A DNA stretch of 64,000 nucleotides, taken from positions 1-64,000 of the forward strand of contig CANDAG010000019.1 of the NCBI GenBank assembly GCA_947382625.1. The letters run 5' to 3'. The notes under the pieces are model-generated. The model had not been told where the DNA came from, did no database searches, and saw only the letters and a list, made by a program, of their open reading frames with translations. The position numbers were made by a program, and so were the translations under genes. Origin of the DNA: an uncultured Lachnospiraceae bacterium. Lineage in GTDB: Bacteria; Bacillota; Clostridia; Lachnospirales; Lachnospiraceae. Below, one piece after another: positions 8,563 to 17,789 of the stretch (within the stretch, counting starts at the first letter, position 1; each line of letters opens with the position of its first letter).

Positions 8563-9942
8563 ATGACGAAAAATTTTGCAGAAGGAAAGGTTTGGAAAAA
8601 TATTGTATCCCAGTCTATTCCGCTTATGCTGGCACAGCTGGTACAGCTTTTATATAACGTGGTAGACCGGATTTATATAGGGCATTTACCGGGGGCAAAC
8701 AGCATGGCGCTGACTGGTATCGGTCTGGCATTTCCGCTTGCAACAATTATTGCGGCGTTCACCAATCTCTTCGGGACTGGAGGAGCGCCGCTGTTTTCAA
8801 TTGCAAGAGGAGCCGGTCAGGAGAAGCGTGCAGAAAAAATCCTTGGCAATACCTTTTCTCTTTTGTTGGGCAGTTCACTTGTGCTTATGATGCTGTGCTT
8901 TCTGCTTCGCAGACCTGTTTTGTATCTGTTCGGGGCCAGTGATGCTTCCTATGTGTATGCAGATGCGTATTTAAAGATTTATCTTTTGGGAACGCCCTTT
9001 GCAATGCTTTCTACGGGCCTGAACGGCTTTATCAATGCTCAGGGATTTCCTAAAACGGGAATGATGACTACCCTTTTGGGAGCGGTGCTGAATCTGATCC
9101 TGGATCCGATCTTTATTTTCAGTCTGCATATGGGAGTAGGTGGAGCTGCTCTTGCTACCATATTGAGTCAGATCGCTTCCTGCATATGGGTTTTGCATTT
9201 TCTTTCCGGGATCCATTTCCGCAGCAGAAGCAGGCATTCCTTGAAAACGGAAAATCAGCTTCGGATCAAGAAGGCAAATCTCGGGGTGGACTGGAAGCTG
9301 GCATCGGAAATCTCCGCACTCGGTATGGCAGGCTTTATTATGCAGGGAACCAATGCGCTGGTTCAGATTGTATGCAATGCCACGCTGAAAATATATGGCG
9401 GAGATTTATATGTGGGGATCATGACCGTGATCAACTCGATACGGGAGATTCTGTCTTTGCCGGTCAGCGGCCTTACAAGCGGTGCCCAGCCGGTTCTGGG
9501 TTATAATTACGGAGCAAAAAGAACAGAAAGAGTGTGCCAGGGAATCCGCTTTATGTCAGTGATCGGTATTCTCTATACTTTGTTGGCGTGGCTGGCTGTA
9601 ATTCTTTGTCCCAGGCTGCTGCTTTCTGTTTTTACAGAGGATGCAGCCATGCTGGAAGCCGGGGTGCGGGCAATCCGGATTTATTTCTTTGGATTTTTCT
9701 TTATGTCCTTTCAGTTTTCAGGGCAGGCCTCCTTTACGGCACTGGGATACTCCCGGCAGGCAATTTTCTTTTCTCTTCTTCGAAAGGCGGTCATTGTTGC
9801 GCCGCTTACCATATTTCTTCCCAGGCTTGGTCTGGGCGTGGACGGGATATTTCTGGCGGAGCCTATATCCAATGCCATAGGCGGATTGGCCTGTTTCCTT
9901 ACCATGTATTTTACCTTGTATCGAGGATTGAGGAAAGGCTAA
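8563..9942 (+). CDS. MATE family efflux transporter
   Basis: This is a polytopic inner-membrane protein of 459 residues, with about twelve hydrophobic segments in two similar halves. The N-terminal half shows the family's PLMLAQLVQLLYNVVDRIYIG pattern and FGTGGAPLFS, and the second half has SGAQPVLGYNYGAK. MATE proteins export cationic drugs or metabolites with Na+ or H+. The substrate cannot be told from sequence. Its stop codon overlaps by four bases the stop of the convergent ABC permease gene, so there is no room for a separate terminator between them. Confidence 0.92.
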   Translation: MTKNFAEGKVWKNIVSQSIPLMLAQLVQLLYNVVDRIYIGHLPGANSMALTGIGLAFPLATIIAAFTNLFGTGGAPLFSIARGAGQEKRAEKILGNTFSLLLGSSLVLMMLCFLLRRPVLYLFGASDASYVYADAYLKIYLLGTPFAMLSTGLNGFINAQGFPKTGMMTTLLGAVLNLILDPIFIFSLHMGVGGAALATILSQIASCIWVLHFLSGIHFRSRSRHSLKTENQLRIKKANLGVDWKLASEISALGMAGFIMQGTNALVQIVCNATLKIYGGDLYVGIMTVINSIREILSLPVSGLTSGAQPVLGYNYGAKRTERVCQGIRFMSVIGILYTLLAWLAVILCPRLLLSVFTEDAAMLEAGVRAIRIYFFGFFFMSFQFSGQASFTALGYSRQAIFFSLLRKAVIVAPLTIFLPRLGLGVDGIFLAEPISNAIGGLACFLTMYFTLYRGLRKG

Positions 9943-10751
9943 GCTTTCTTTTTGTAAAGGTGCTCAGCCCACTGGATGCACTGGTATAATCCCATGGCAA
10001 TGACACACAGGATAATGATGGATGTGATCACCATGTTGAGCTGGAAGACCTGAGATCCATAAATGATCAGATAACCCAATCCCCGTCTTGCAGCCAGGAA
10101 TTCTCCAATGATCACACCTACAAGAGCCAGACCGATATTGACCTTCATACTGCTTAAGATGGCCGGAATGGAGGAGGGGAGAACTACCTTATGGAAGGCA
10201 TCGAACCGTCTGCCGCCGAGAGTGTAGATCAGCTTCAGCTTTTCGGGATCCACCTGTTTGAAGCTGGTATACAGGCTGATCACCGATCCGAAGATTGCCA
10301 CGGAGATGCCGGCTACAATGATCGTGTTAATGCCGGTACCCAGCCAGACAATAAAAAGCGGGGCAAGGGCAGATTTGGGCAGGCTGTTAAGCACCACCAG
10401 ATAAGGCTCGGAAATTTCCGACAGGGTTTTTGAATACCACAAAAGGGTGGCCGACAGGATGGAAATGAGAGTGATCAGCAAAAAGCTCAGAAGAGTTTCA
10501 AGCAGAGTGATCCCGGTATGGGCAAAAAAGGAACCGTCCATAAGCATTTGGACAAAGAAGGAAATTACCATACTAGGGCTGCTGAAGAAGAAGGTATCGA
10601 TCCATCCAAGTCTGCCGGAGCATTCCCACAGAGTAAGAAAAATGATCAAAACGAGAATACGCAGAAGCGTGATCATATGGTGGTGCCGGTGGTGTTTTTT
10701 TACATAGAGCTGTTGTGCGTTCAGATTTTGTTGATTATCCGCTATATTCAT
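9939..10751 (-). CDS. ABC transporter permease, NitT/TauT (SsuC/ThiX-like) type
   Basis: This is a 270-residue membrane permease with about six hydrophobic segments. The BPD_transp_1 EAA-like loop is recognisable (GGRRFDAFHKVVLPSSIPAILSS). The family imports sulfonates, nitrate, bicarbonate or thiamine and riboflavin precursors with an ATPase and a lipoprotein binding protein. I place the start at 10751, where GGAAGGAG precedes ATG; the longer frame would overlap the ATPase gene further. The chosen start still lies 17 bases inside the end of the ATPase gene, pointing to translational coupling. No binding-protein gene is adjacent, so the substrate stays open. Confidence 0.88.
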   Translation of the reverse strand: MNIADNQQNLNAQQLYVKKHHRHHHMITLLRILVLIIFLTLWECSGRLGWIDTFFFSSPSMVISFFVQMLMDGSFFAHTGITLLETLLSFLLITLISILSATLLWYSKTLSEISEPYLVVLNSLPKSALAPLFIVWLGTGINTIIVAGISVAIFGSVISLYTSFKQVDPEKLKLIYTLGGRRFDAFHKVVLPSSIPAILSSMKVNIGLALVGVIIGEFLAARRGLGYLIIYGSQVFQLNMVITSIIILCVIAMGLYQCIQWAEHLYKKKA

Positions 10752-11502
10752 CAGATATCTCCTTCCACAGTAAACTGAATAAATCCTGAAATTCAGGTGC
10801 ATTTCTTGCCGCTAAGGGCGTATCTTCCGGTAGCGTGAGATGAACCGGAATATTGTTTTTGATGGTGGCCGGGCGTTTGGTGAGAACCAGGATCCTGTCA
10901 GCTAAAGAAATTGCTTCTGACAGATCGTGAGTGATCAAAATGGCAGTGATACCGGAGGCACGGATGATAGTCCCGATATCTGCGGATACCATCAGCCTTG
11001 TCTGGTAGTCTAAAGCGCTGAAAGGCTCATCTAAAAGAAGAAGCCCCGGTTCCATGACCATAGTTCGGATCAGTGCGGCGCGCTGTTTCATACCTCCCGA
11101 GAGCTCTCCGGGTTTTTTGTCCTTAAATTTGTACAGACCATAATCTTTAAGAAGCTTCTGAGCCAGGGCCTCCTTTTGCGGAGACAGGGATTTGCTTATT
11201 TCCGGTCCAAGAAGTACGTTTTTCCAGATAGTACGCCACTCTAAGAGATGATCCTGCTGAAGCATGTAGCCGATGCGGATTTTGTTCTGCTCATTTTCAT
11301 TTAACAGGATTTCGCCGGATTCCGGCTCCAGAAGACCGGCAATAATGGATAGGAGGGTTGATTTCCCACACCCGCTGGGCCCTACGATCGCCAGAAATTC
11401 CCCTTTTTTCACCTGAAAAGATATATTGTTCAAAGCTTTGGTTTCGCCTTTTAAGTTGTGATAAGAGAAACAAATATTTTTGCATTCCAAAATCGGATCC
11501 AT
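10735..11502 (-). CDS. ABC transporter ATP-binding protein, NitT/TauT (SsuB-like) type
   Basis: This is the 255-residue nucleotide-binding subunit partnering the permease downstream. Walker A GPSGCGKST, Q-loop in GYMLQQDHLL, signature LSGGMKQR, Walker B LLLLDEPF and H-loop ILITHD are intact. Its nearest family groups energise uptake of sulfonates, nitrate or HMP/thiamine precursors. The ATG at 11502 has GGGAGGG immediately upstream; an in-frame GTG at 11514 lies on top of that ribosome site and is rejected. The promoter was not clearly identified, and the dispersed repeat copy 5 lies just upstream. Confidence 0.93.
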   Translation of the reverse strand: MDPILECKNICFSYHNLKGETKALNNISFQVKKGEFLAIVGPSGCGKSTLLSIIAGLLEPESGEILLNENEQNKIRIGYMLQQDHLLEWRTIWKNVLLGPEISKSLSPQKEALAQKLLKDYGLYKFKDKKPGELSGGMKQRAALIRTMVMEPGLLLLDEPFSALDYQTRLMVSADIGTIIRASGITAILITHDLSEAISLADRILVLTKRPATIKNNIPVHLTLPEDTPLAARNAPEFQDLFSLLWKEISDEYSG

Positions 11503-11524
11503 AATCCCTCCCACAAATTCTTAA

Positions 11525-11562
11525 ATCAATAAGCCGACTCGCGGAGCGTGGCGGCGTTTGAT
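11525..11562 (+). repeat. Dispersed intergenic repeat, copy 5
   Basis: ATCAATAAGCCGACTCGCGG followed by AGCGTGGCGGCGTTTGAT. It lies between the divergent ABC and argH genes and contains the small palindrome CTC-GCG-GAG. Confidence 0.8.
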
Positions 11563-11649
11563 GATAAAGTCATAGATGCTTGTTATTTTCTATATAATTA
11601 TAAGTTATGAAGGATGAATATTTTTGTGCATCAGATCCGGACGGTGAAT

Positions 11650-11684
11650 TTGAGATTGAAATCCATTAAAAAGTATGATAGTAT
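11650..11684 (+). promoter_or_regulatory. Candidate argH promoter
   Basis: TTGAGA at 11650-11655 with TATGAT at 11674-11679 (18 bp), or TTGAAA at 11656-11661 with TAGTAT at 11679-11684 (17 bp). The two overlap, so the exact start is unclear. Confidence 0.5.
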
Positions 11685-11732
11685 CAAATTCAGATTTAAT
11701 TATTAGAAGCGCTTGATGTGGAGGAGAAAAAT

Positions 11733-13133
11733 ATGGCACAGCTATGGGGAGGGCGTTTTACCAAGGAGACGGATGAACTGGTATACCGGTTCAATGCATC
11801 GATCACCTTTGACAGGACGCTCTTTGAACAGGATATAGAGGGCAGCATTGCCCATGCAGTAATGCTGGAGAAGCAGGGAATCCTTACCTGCAAGGAGAAG
11901 GATGATATCGTAAAAGGTCTTACCGGTATCCGGGGGGATGTTCTGGAGGGACGCCTTGCGATCACGGAGCAATATGAGGACATCCACAGCTTTGTGGAAG
12001 CGGTTTTGACAGAGCGGATCGGGGAGGCAGGCAAAAAGCTGCACACAGGAAGGAGCAGGAATGACCAGGTAGCGCTGGACATGAAGCTTTATGTAAGAGG
12101 CCAGGTCGTGGAGATTGCCTCCTGTCTGGGAGAGCTTCTTGAAACTCTGAACGCTCTTATGGAAAAGAACCTGACTACCTATATGCCAGGCTTTACCCAT
12201 TTACAAAAGGCCCAGCCTACCACGCTCTCACACCACATGGGAGCCTATTTTGAGATGTTTAAAAGAGATACCTCAAGGCTCCAGGACATTTACAAAAGAA
12301 TGAACTATTGTCCTTTGGGCTCCGGTGCTTTTGCGGGAACCACCTATCCGCTGGACAGATACTATACCTCTGCACTTATGGGGTTTGAGGGGCCTACCTT
12401 AAACAGCATGGATTCCGTGTCAGACAGAGACTACATTATAGAGTTTCTTGGAGCACTTTCTACCATTATGATGCACTTAAGCCGGTTTTGCGAGGAGATC
12501 ATTATCTGGAATTCTAATGAGTATCGGTTTGTGGAGATTGATGATGGCTTTTCTACCGGAAGCAGTATCATGCCTCAAAAAAAGAATCCGGATATCGCAG
12601 AGCTGGTGCGGGGAAAGACAGGACGGGTTTACGGCGCGCTGATGTCAATCCTTACCACTATGAAGGGGCTTCCTCTTGCTTACAATAAAGATATGCAGGA
12701 GGATAAGGAGGTTACTTTTGACGCCATAGAAACAGTTAAGAATTGTCTTGTTCTGTTTAACGGTATGCTTTCCACCATAAAATTCCGTAATGAGGTGATG
12801 GAGGAGAGCGCAATGAAAGGATTTACCAATGCTACGGATGCGGCAGATTATCTGGTAGGTAAAGGGGTGCCCTTCAGGGATGCTCACGGAATTATCGGAC
12901 AGCTGGTGTTATATTGCCTTGAGAAAAATACCGGCATTGATCAACTAAGCTTAGAAGAGTTAAAGGCGATCAGTCCCGTGTTTGAGGGAGATGTCTATGA
13001 GGCGGTCAGTTTAAAGACCTGCGTGGAAAAGCGGCTGACAGTAGGCGCGCCCGGCAGGGAGGCCATGGAAAAGGTGATCGCCATGAATAAAAAATATCTT
13101 GGGGAGCTGTGGTTTGAAGAAAAGAAGCAGTGA
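11733..13133 (+). CDS. argH: Argininosuccinate lyase
   Basis: ArgH splits argininosuccinate into arginine and fumarate, the last step of arginine synthesis. The fumarase/aspartase superfamily signature GSSIMPQKKNPD is intact, as is the N-terminal MAQLWGGRF and the GRSRNDQVALD motif. The protein is 466 residues, full length. I prefer the ATG at 11733, preceded by GGAGGAG; a GTG at 11718 lies before that site. argG is not adjacent here. It seems to have its own promoter and is followed after 98 bp by asd. Confidence 0.97.
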   Translation: MAQLWGGRFTKETDELVYRFNASITFDRTLFEQDIEGSIAHAVMLEKQGILTCKEKDDIVKGLTGIRGDVLEGRLAITEQYEDIHSFVEAVLTERIGEAGKKLHTGRSRNDQVALDMKLYVRGQVVEIASCLGELLETLNALMEKNLTTYMPGFTHLQKAQPTTLSHHMGAYFEMFKRDTSRLQDIYKRMNYCPLGSGAFAGTTYPLDRYYTSALMGFEGPTLNSMDSVSDRDYIIEFLGALSTIMMHLSRFCEEIIIWNSNEYRFVEIDDGFSTGSSIMPQKKNPDIAELVRGKTGRVYGALMSILTTMKGLPLAYNKDMQEDKEVTFDAIETVKNCLVLFNGMLSTIKFRNEVMEESAMKGFTNATDAADYLVGKGVPFRDAHGIIGQLVLYCLEKNTGIDQLSLEELKAISPVFEGDVYEAVSLKTCVEKRLTVGAPGREAMEKVIAMNKKYLGELWFEEKKQ

Positions 13134-13160
13134 GAGGTGTAAAGCAGGCAGTCTGGATCT

Positions 13161-13194
13161 ATAGTAAACGACAAAATAGTTTATCGTTCACTAT
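13161..13194. promoter_or_regulatory. Imperfect 15-bp palindrome upstream of asd, candidate operator
   Basis: ATAGTAAACGACAAA (13161-13175) and TTTATCGTTCACTAT (13180-13194) are inverted copies matching at 13 of 15 positions around a 4-base centre. A TATAAT follows at 13196-13201. The symmetric spacing and position at the promoter suggest a dimeric repressor site, or possibly an RNA hairpin. The regulator is unknown. Confidence 0.5.
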
Positions 13195-13231
13195 ATATAA
13201 TACAAAAACTTTATGATGAGGAGAGCAGAAG

Positions 13232-14311
13232 ATGAGTGAAAAATTGAAGGTTGGTATTTTAGGCGGAACAGGTATGGTAGGGCAGAGATTTATCGCCCTT
13301 TTGGAGAATCATCCATGGTTTGAGGTGACCACCATCGCTGCAAGCGAGAGATCGGCAGGAAAGACCTATGAAGAGGCCGTGGGCGCAAGGTGGAAAATGG
13401 ACACCCCCATGCCGGAGGCTGTAAAAAATATTGTGGTGATGAATGTGGCTGAGGTGGAAAAGGTTGCTGCAGATGTGGACTTTGTGTTCAGCGCGGTAGA
13501 CATGACCAAGGATGAGATCAGGCGCATTGAGGAGGAATACGCTAAGACCGAGACTCCGGTGGTATCCAATAACTCTGCCCATCGCTGGACGCCGGACGTT
13601 CCTATGATGATTCCGGAGATCAACCCGGAGCATATGGCAGTGATCGAGTCTCAGAAAAAGAGACTGGGAACCACCAAGGGCTTTATTGCCGTGAAGCCCA
13701 ACTGCTCGATCCAGAGCTATGCGCCGGTACTCAGTGCATGGAAGGAGTTTGATCCCTACGAGGTGGTAGCTACTACTTACCAGGCAATCTCCGGCGCAGG
13801 AAAGACCTTTAAGGATTGGCCGGAAATGATAGAGAATGTGATCCCGTATATTGGCGGGGAAGAAGAAAAGAGTGAAAAGGAGCCCTTAAGGATCTGGGGT
13901 GAGGTAAAGGATGGTGTGATCGTCCCCGCCGTTTCTCCGATCATTACATGTCAGTGCATCAGAGTGCCGGTACTGAACGGCCATACAGCTGCCGTATTTG
14001 TAAAATTCCGCCAAAAACCTACGAAAGAGCAGCTGGTCGAAAAGCTTCTTGCCTTTAAGGGCAGACCTCAGGAGCTGCAGCTTCCCAGCGCGCCAAAGCA
14101 GTTTATCCAGTATATGGAGGAGGATAACCGTCCTCAGGTAAAGCTGGACGTTGACTTTGAAAAAGGAATGGGAGTGAGCGTAGGACGGCTTCGGGAGGAT
14201 ACCGTTTATGATTGGAAATTTATCGGTCTGTCCCATAACACTGTGAGAGGAGCCGCCGGTGGAGCAGTGCTGTGTGCGGAATTATTAAAGGCAGAAGGGT
14301 ATATTGGCTGA
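13232..14311 (+). CDS. asd: Aspartate-semialdehyde dehydrogenase
   Basis: This enzyme reduces aspartyl-phosphate to aspartate semialdehyde with NADPH, the branch point to lysine/diaminopimelate, methionine and threonine. The N-terminal NADP loop is GILGGTGMVGQRF and the catalytic Cys lies in KPNCSIQSY near residue 157. The 359-residue length and the VSNNSAHR and NGHTAAVF patterns match the archaeal/fungal-like ASADH class rather than the shorter enteric class. GAGGAG precedes the start. lysA, which uses its downstream product, lies 6 kb upstream in a different transcript. Confidence 0.93.
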   Translation: MSEKLKVGILGGTGMVGQRFIALLENHPWFEVTTIAASERSAGKTYEEAVGARWKMDTPMPEAVKNIVVMNVAEVEKVAADVDFVFSAVDMTKDEIRRIEEEYAKTETPVVSNNSAHRWTPDVPMMIPEINPEHMAVIESQKKRLGTTKGFIAVKPNCSIQSYAPVLSAWKEFDPYEVVATTYQAISGAGKTFKDWPEMIENVIPYIGGEEEKSEKEPLRIWGEVKDGVIVPAVSPIITCQCIRVPVLNGHTAAVFVKFRQKPTKEQLVEKLLAFKGRPQELQLPSAPKQFIQYMEEDNRPQVKLDVDFEKGMGVSVGRLREDTVYDWKFIGLSHNTVRGAAGGAVLCAELLKAEGYIG

Positions 14312-14336
14312 GCCATAGAAGATCAGGGGGAACAAA

Positions 14337-15734
14337 ATGGTACCGGAACGTGTTTCGGAGCTTCGATATCTAAATTCATATTTTAATCAGGAAAACAGCC
14401 AGATCCTGGTAGTTTACGGAGAGAAGAATGTGGGGAAGACCACTTTGCTCTATGAGTTTTCTAAAGGGAAGGACTACTTTTTTTACAGAGCACGTTCCGC
14501 TTCAGAGAGAGAGCAGCGCAGTCAGTGGGCAAGAGAGCTAAGGAACAGCCTTGGTAATACAGTGCCGGGAAACAGCAGAGAACCCCAATATCCTTCCTAT
14601 TCAGAAATTTTTGATGTGATCCTTGGGGAGGAGCAAGAGCCTGCCCGGGAAAAAAAGCTTTTGGTCGTGGATGAGTTCCAGTATATGGTTAAGGCCGGCG
14701 ACGGGTTTATGAAAGAACTTACAGCTATGATCAGGAACAGGGATGGCAGCCGGCCGGTAATGGTTATCCTGTGCAGCTCTTCCATTGGATGGGTGGAAAA
14801 CAGCATGGTGACCAGGATCGGTGAGGCAGCCTCCGGGCTTTCCGGCTTTTTGAAGGTCCGGGAGCTCGGTGTGGAAGCAGTGAGAGATTTCTTCCCGGAT
14901 TTTACCAGAAGACAGTGTGTGGAAACCTATGCCATTTTAGGAGGAGTTCCCGGCTATTGGAGACATTTTGAGAAAAATTTAAGTGTCAAAGAGAACATCT
15001 GCAGGCATATCCTTGCGAAGGATTCTTTTTTGCATGGAGAGGGACAGAGGATCGTGGAGGAGGAGCTGCGGGAAACCGGGGTTTATAATACCATCCTTGC
15101 CTCCATAGCTGCCGGCCGGCGTAAGCTAAATGACCTGTATCAGCACACTGAGTTTTCCAGAGCCAAGATCAGTGTTTATCTGAAAAACCTGATGGAGCTG
15201 GAGCTGGTGGAAAAGGTCTTTTCCTATGATACAGAAGGAAAAGCCAACACACAAAAGGGCGTTTACAGGATCAGCAATCATTTGGTACATTTTTATTTTA
15301 CCTATTTATATCCTAACTTAAGTGATTTAGAGCGGATGGGAGCGGAGGAATTTTTCAGGGCATATATAGCGCCTTCCTTTAATCTTTATGTAGCAGATTA
15401 TTTCAGTCTGTTCTGCAAGCAGCATTTTGAGAGATGGAACAAACAGGGAAAGCTTCCGTTTAAAGTAGAACGAGTGGGAGAGTGGGTAGGCAAATTCGGT
15501 ACGATCGATATTGTTGCACAGAATGAAGAAGGAAAAACCATTTTGGGGATCTGCAGCTGGGAAAAGCCGGTGATGCGGTATGATGATTATGAGTGGTTTC
15601 TTTTTTGTGCAGAAAAGGCAAAGCTGAACCCGGATTATATTTACCTGTTTTCCGTGCACAATTTTGAAGAACGGCTGAAGCTGGAGGCCAAGGTAAAGTC
15701 AAATATGAAGCTGATCAGTATGGATGAGATGTAA
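14337..15734 (+). CDS. AAA ATPase of the archaeal-ATPase/DUF234 type
   Basis: This 465-residue protein carries a Walker A P-loop near the N-terminus (YGEKNVGKTTLLYEF), Walker B in LLVVDEFQYM, a winged-helix middle (LNDLYQHTEFSRAKISVYLKNL) and a C-terminal DUF234-like nuclease-fold region around residues 360-460 (RVGEWVGKFGTIDIVAQ with EEGKTILGICSWE). In this family the C-terminal domain resembles restriction-endonuclease folds, and the biological role is not settled. Its stop codon shares one base with the ATG of the topoisomerase gene (TAATG), so the two are translationally coupled. That suggests a DNA-related role but does not prove it. The start has AGGGGG upstream. Confidence 0.85.
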   Translation: MVPERVSELRYLNSYFNQENSQILVVYGEKNVGKTTLLYEFSKGKDYFFYRARSASEREQRSQWARELRNSLGNTVPGNSREPQYPSYSEIFDVILGEEQEPAREKKLLVVDEFQYMVKAGDGFMKELTAMIRNRDGSRPVMVILCSSSIGWVENSMVTRIGEAASGLSGFLKVRELGVEAVRDFFPDFTRRQCVETYAILGGVPGYWRHFEKNLSVKENICRHILAKDSFLHGEGQRIVEEELRETGVYNTILASIAAGRRKLNDLYQHTEFSRAKISVYLKNLMELELVEKVFSYDTEGKANTQKGVYRISNHLVHFYFTYLYPNLSDLERMGAEEFFRAYIAPSFNLYVADYFSLFCKQHFERWNKQGKLPFKVERVGEWVGKFGTIDIVAQNEEGKTILGICSWEKPVMRYDDYEWFLFCAEKAKLNPDYIYLFSVHNFEERLKLEAKVKSNMKLISMDEM

Positions 15735-17761
15735 TGGGAAAAAATCTTTATATAGCAGAAAAGCCCAGTGTGGCAAGAGAATTTGCCAAGGCGCTGCAGA
15801 TAGGCGCCGGTAACAGAGACGGTTATATGGAATCTGCGGACGCGGTGATCACATGGTGTGTAGGACATCTGATCACCATGAGCTATCCGGAGGTTTATGA
15901 TGAAAAATATAAAAAATGGTCTTTGGAAACAATTCCTTTTATTCCCTCAGAATTTAAATATGAGGTGATCGAAAGTGTGAAAAAGCAGTTTGGCATTGTC
16001 AGCGGGTTGCTGAACCGGGAGGATGTGGAGACTATTTATGTCTGCACTGACTCCGGGCGGGAAGGAGAATATATCTACCGTCTGGTAGAGCAGCAGGCCC
16101 ATGTGAAGGATAAAAAGCGAAAAAGAGTCTGGATCGATTCCCAGACAGAGGAGGAGATCCTGCGGGGCATTCGGGAGGCAAAGGATTTATCGGAGTACGA
16201 CAATTTAGGTGCAGCCGCTTATCTGCGTGCCAAGGAAGATTATCTCATGGGGATTAATTTCTCCAGGGTGCTGACACTTAAGTATGGCAATTCTGTAAAA
16301 TCCTATCTTAAGGCGGACAGAGCCGTGATCAGTGTAGGCAGGGTCATGACCTGTGTGCTGGGAATGGTGGTGAAACGGGAGCGTGAGATAAGGGAGTTTG
16401 TAAAAACTCCTTTTTACAAAGTGTGCGCGAATCTGCTCCTTGACGAAAAGAGCTGTGAATGGGAGTGGAGAGCTGTCCCGGATACAAAGTATTTCGGTTC
16501 TCCTCTTTTATATAAAGAAAATGGATTTAAAGAAAAGAAGGATGCCGAAGAACTGATCCGGTCCCTGATGGAAGAACATCCGGTGACAGCGGAAGTGGAG
16601 TCTGTAGAGAAAAAGAAGGAGACGAAAAATCCGCCTCTTTTGTATAATCTGGCGGAATTACAGAACGACTGTGCCAGGCTTTTTAAGATCAGCCCTGATG
16701 AAACTCTGAAAATAGCTCAGGAGCTGTATGAAAAAAAACTGACTACCTATCCCCGTACCGATGCCAGGGTGCTCTCTACAGCGGTGGCCAAAGAGATCCA
16801 TAAGAATATCAAAGGACTGACGGGGGTTGCCATGATAAGAGATCTGGCAGCAGGAATCTTGGAGAGTGGAAGCTTTAAAGGGATTGCAAAGTCCAGATAT
16901 GTAAATGATAAGCAGATCACAGACCACTACGCCATTATTCCAACGGGTCAGGGATTAAATGCCCTGAATTCCTTAAATGCATCGGCCCATAAGGTTTACG
17001 AGATCATAGCACGGCGTTTCCTTGGGATTTTCTGCCCGCCAGCAGTTTATCGGAAGATTTCTCTCCAGGCTTCGATCAGGGGAGAGAAATTCTTTGCAAG
17101 CTTCAAGGTGCTGGAGCAGGAAGGATATCTGGCGGCTATGAAGTATTCTTTTGCCCGCAAAAAGGAAGAATCAGGAGCAGAGAATAAAGGAGCAGAGAAT
17201 GCAGCTGAAAGAGAAGAGGAAGGCTCTACGGACAGGGAGCTTTTGGAGGCTCTGAATCATCTTAAAAAGGGGATGAAGCTTCCGGTTCAGGATATGCAGA
17301 TTAAGGAAGGGGAGACAAAACCGCCCAAGCGCTACAATTCCGGGACGATGATCCTGGCCATGGAAAATGCAGGACAGCTGATCGAGGATGAGGAGCTTCG
17401 CAGCCAGATCAAGGGCAGCGGGATCGGAACCTCTGCAACCCGTGCTGAAATCCTGAAGAAGCTCATAAATATTAAGTATCTGGATTTGAACAAGAAGACT
17501 CAGATTGTTACGCCCACACTGATGGGAGAGATGATTTACGAGGTAGTGGACAATTCCATCCGGCCTCTGCTTGATCCTGCCCTCACGGCAAGCTGGGAAA
17601 AGGGGCTTACTATGGTGGCCGAGGGTACGATTACCGAGGCTGAATACATGAAAAAGCTGGATGATTTTGTATCCAGAAGAACCAATATCGTGAAAGGGTT
17701 AAATAACCAGTATGTACTGAACCGGCAGTTTCAAAAGGCTGCAGGGAATTACAAGAGATAA
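15734..17761 (+). CDS. topB: DNA topoisomerase III (type IA)
   Basis: This type IA topoisomerase of 675 residues cuts one strand with a catalytic Tyr and decatenates DNA. The Toprim domain opens with NLYIAEKPSVAREFA, and its acidic motif reads CTDSGREGEYIYR near residue 96-108. The nucleophile is Tyr339 in TTYPRTDARVL. The C-terminal lobe includes NSGTMILAMENAG and the GIGTSATRAEI signature. No zinc ribbons are present at the end. The TDxG form of the Toprim motif, with Gly in place of the second Asp, occurs in the TopB-like subclass as I recall, so I do not read it as damage. The ATG overlaps the upstream stop by one base. Confidence 0.93.
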   Translation: MGKNLYIAEKPSVAREFAKALQIGAGNRDGYMESADAVITWCVGHLITMSYPEVYDEKYKKWSLETIPFIPSEFKYEVIESVKKQFGIVSGLLNREDVETIYVCTDSGREGEYIYRLVEQQAHVKDKKRKRVWIDSQTEEEILRGIREAKDLSEYDNLGAAAYLRAKEDYLMGINFSRVLTLKYGNSVKSYLKADRAVISVGRVMTCVLGMVVKREREIREFVKTPFYKVCANLLLDEKSCEWEWRAVPDTKYFGSPLLYKENGFKEKKDAEELIRSLMEEHPVTAEVESVEKKKETKNPPLLYNLAELQNDCARLFKISPDETLKIAQELYEKKLTTYPRTDARVLSTAVAKEIHKNIKGLTGVAMIRDLAAGILESGSFKGIAKSRYVNDKQITDHYAIIPTGQGLNALNSLNASAHKVYEIIARRFLGIFCPPAVYRKISLQASIRGEKFFASFKVLEQEGYLAAMKYSFARKKEESGAENKGAENAAEREEEGSTDRELLEALNHLKKGMKLPVQDMQIKEGETKPPKRYNSGTMILAMENAGQLIEDEELRSQIKGSGIGTSATRAEILKKLINIKYLDLNKKTQIVTPTLMGEMIYEVVDNSIRPLLDPALTASWEKGLTMVAEGTITEAEYMKKLDDFVSRRTNIVKGLNNQYVLNRQFQKAAGNYKR

Positions 17762-17789
17762 AAAAATAAAAAAAGGAGAAGAGGAGAAT

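Noticed and set aside
15990..16100. Broken Toprim motif in topoisomerase III (TDSGRE instead of DxD)
   Set aside because: The TDxGRE form occurs in a TopB-like subclass as I recall, and the rest of the protein, including Tyr339, is intact.
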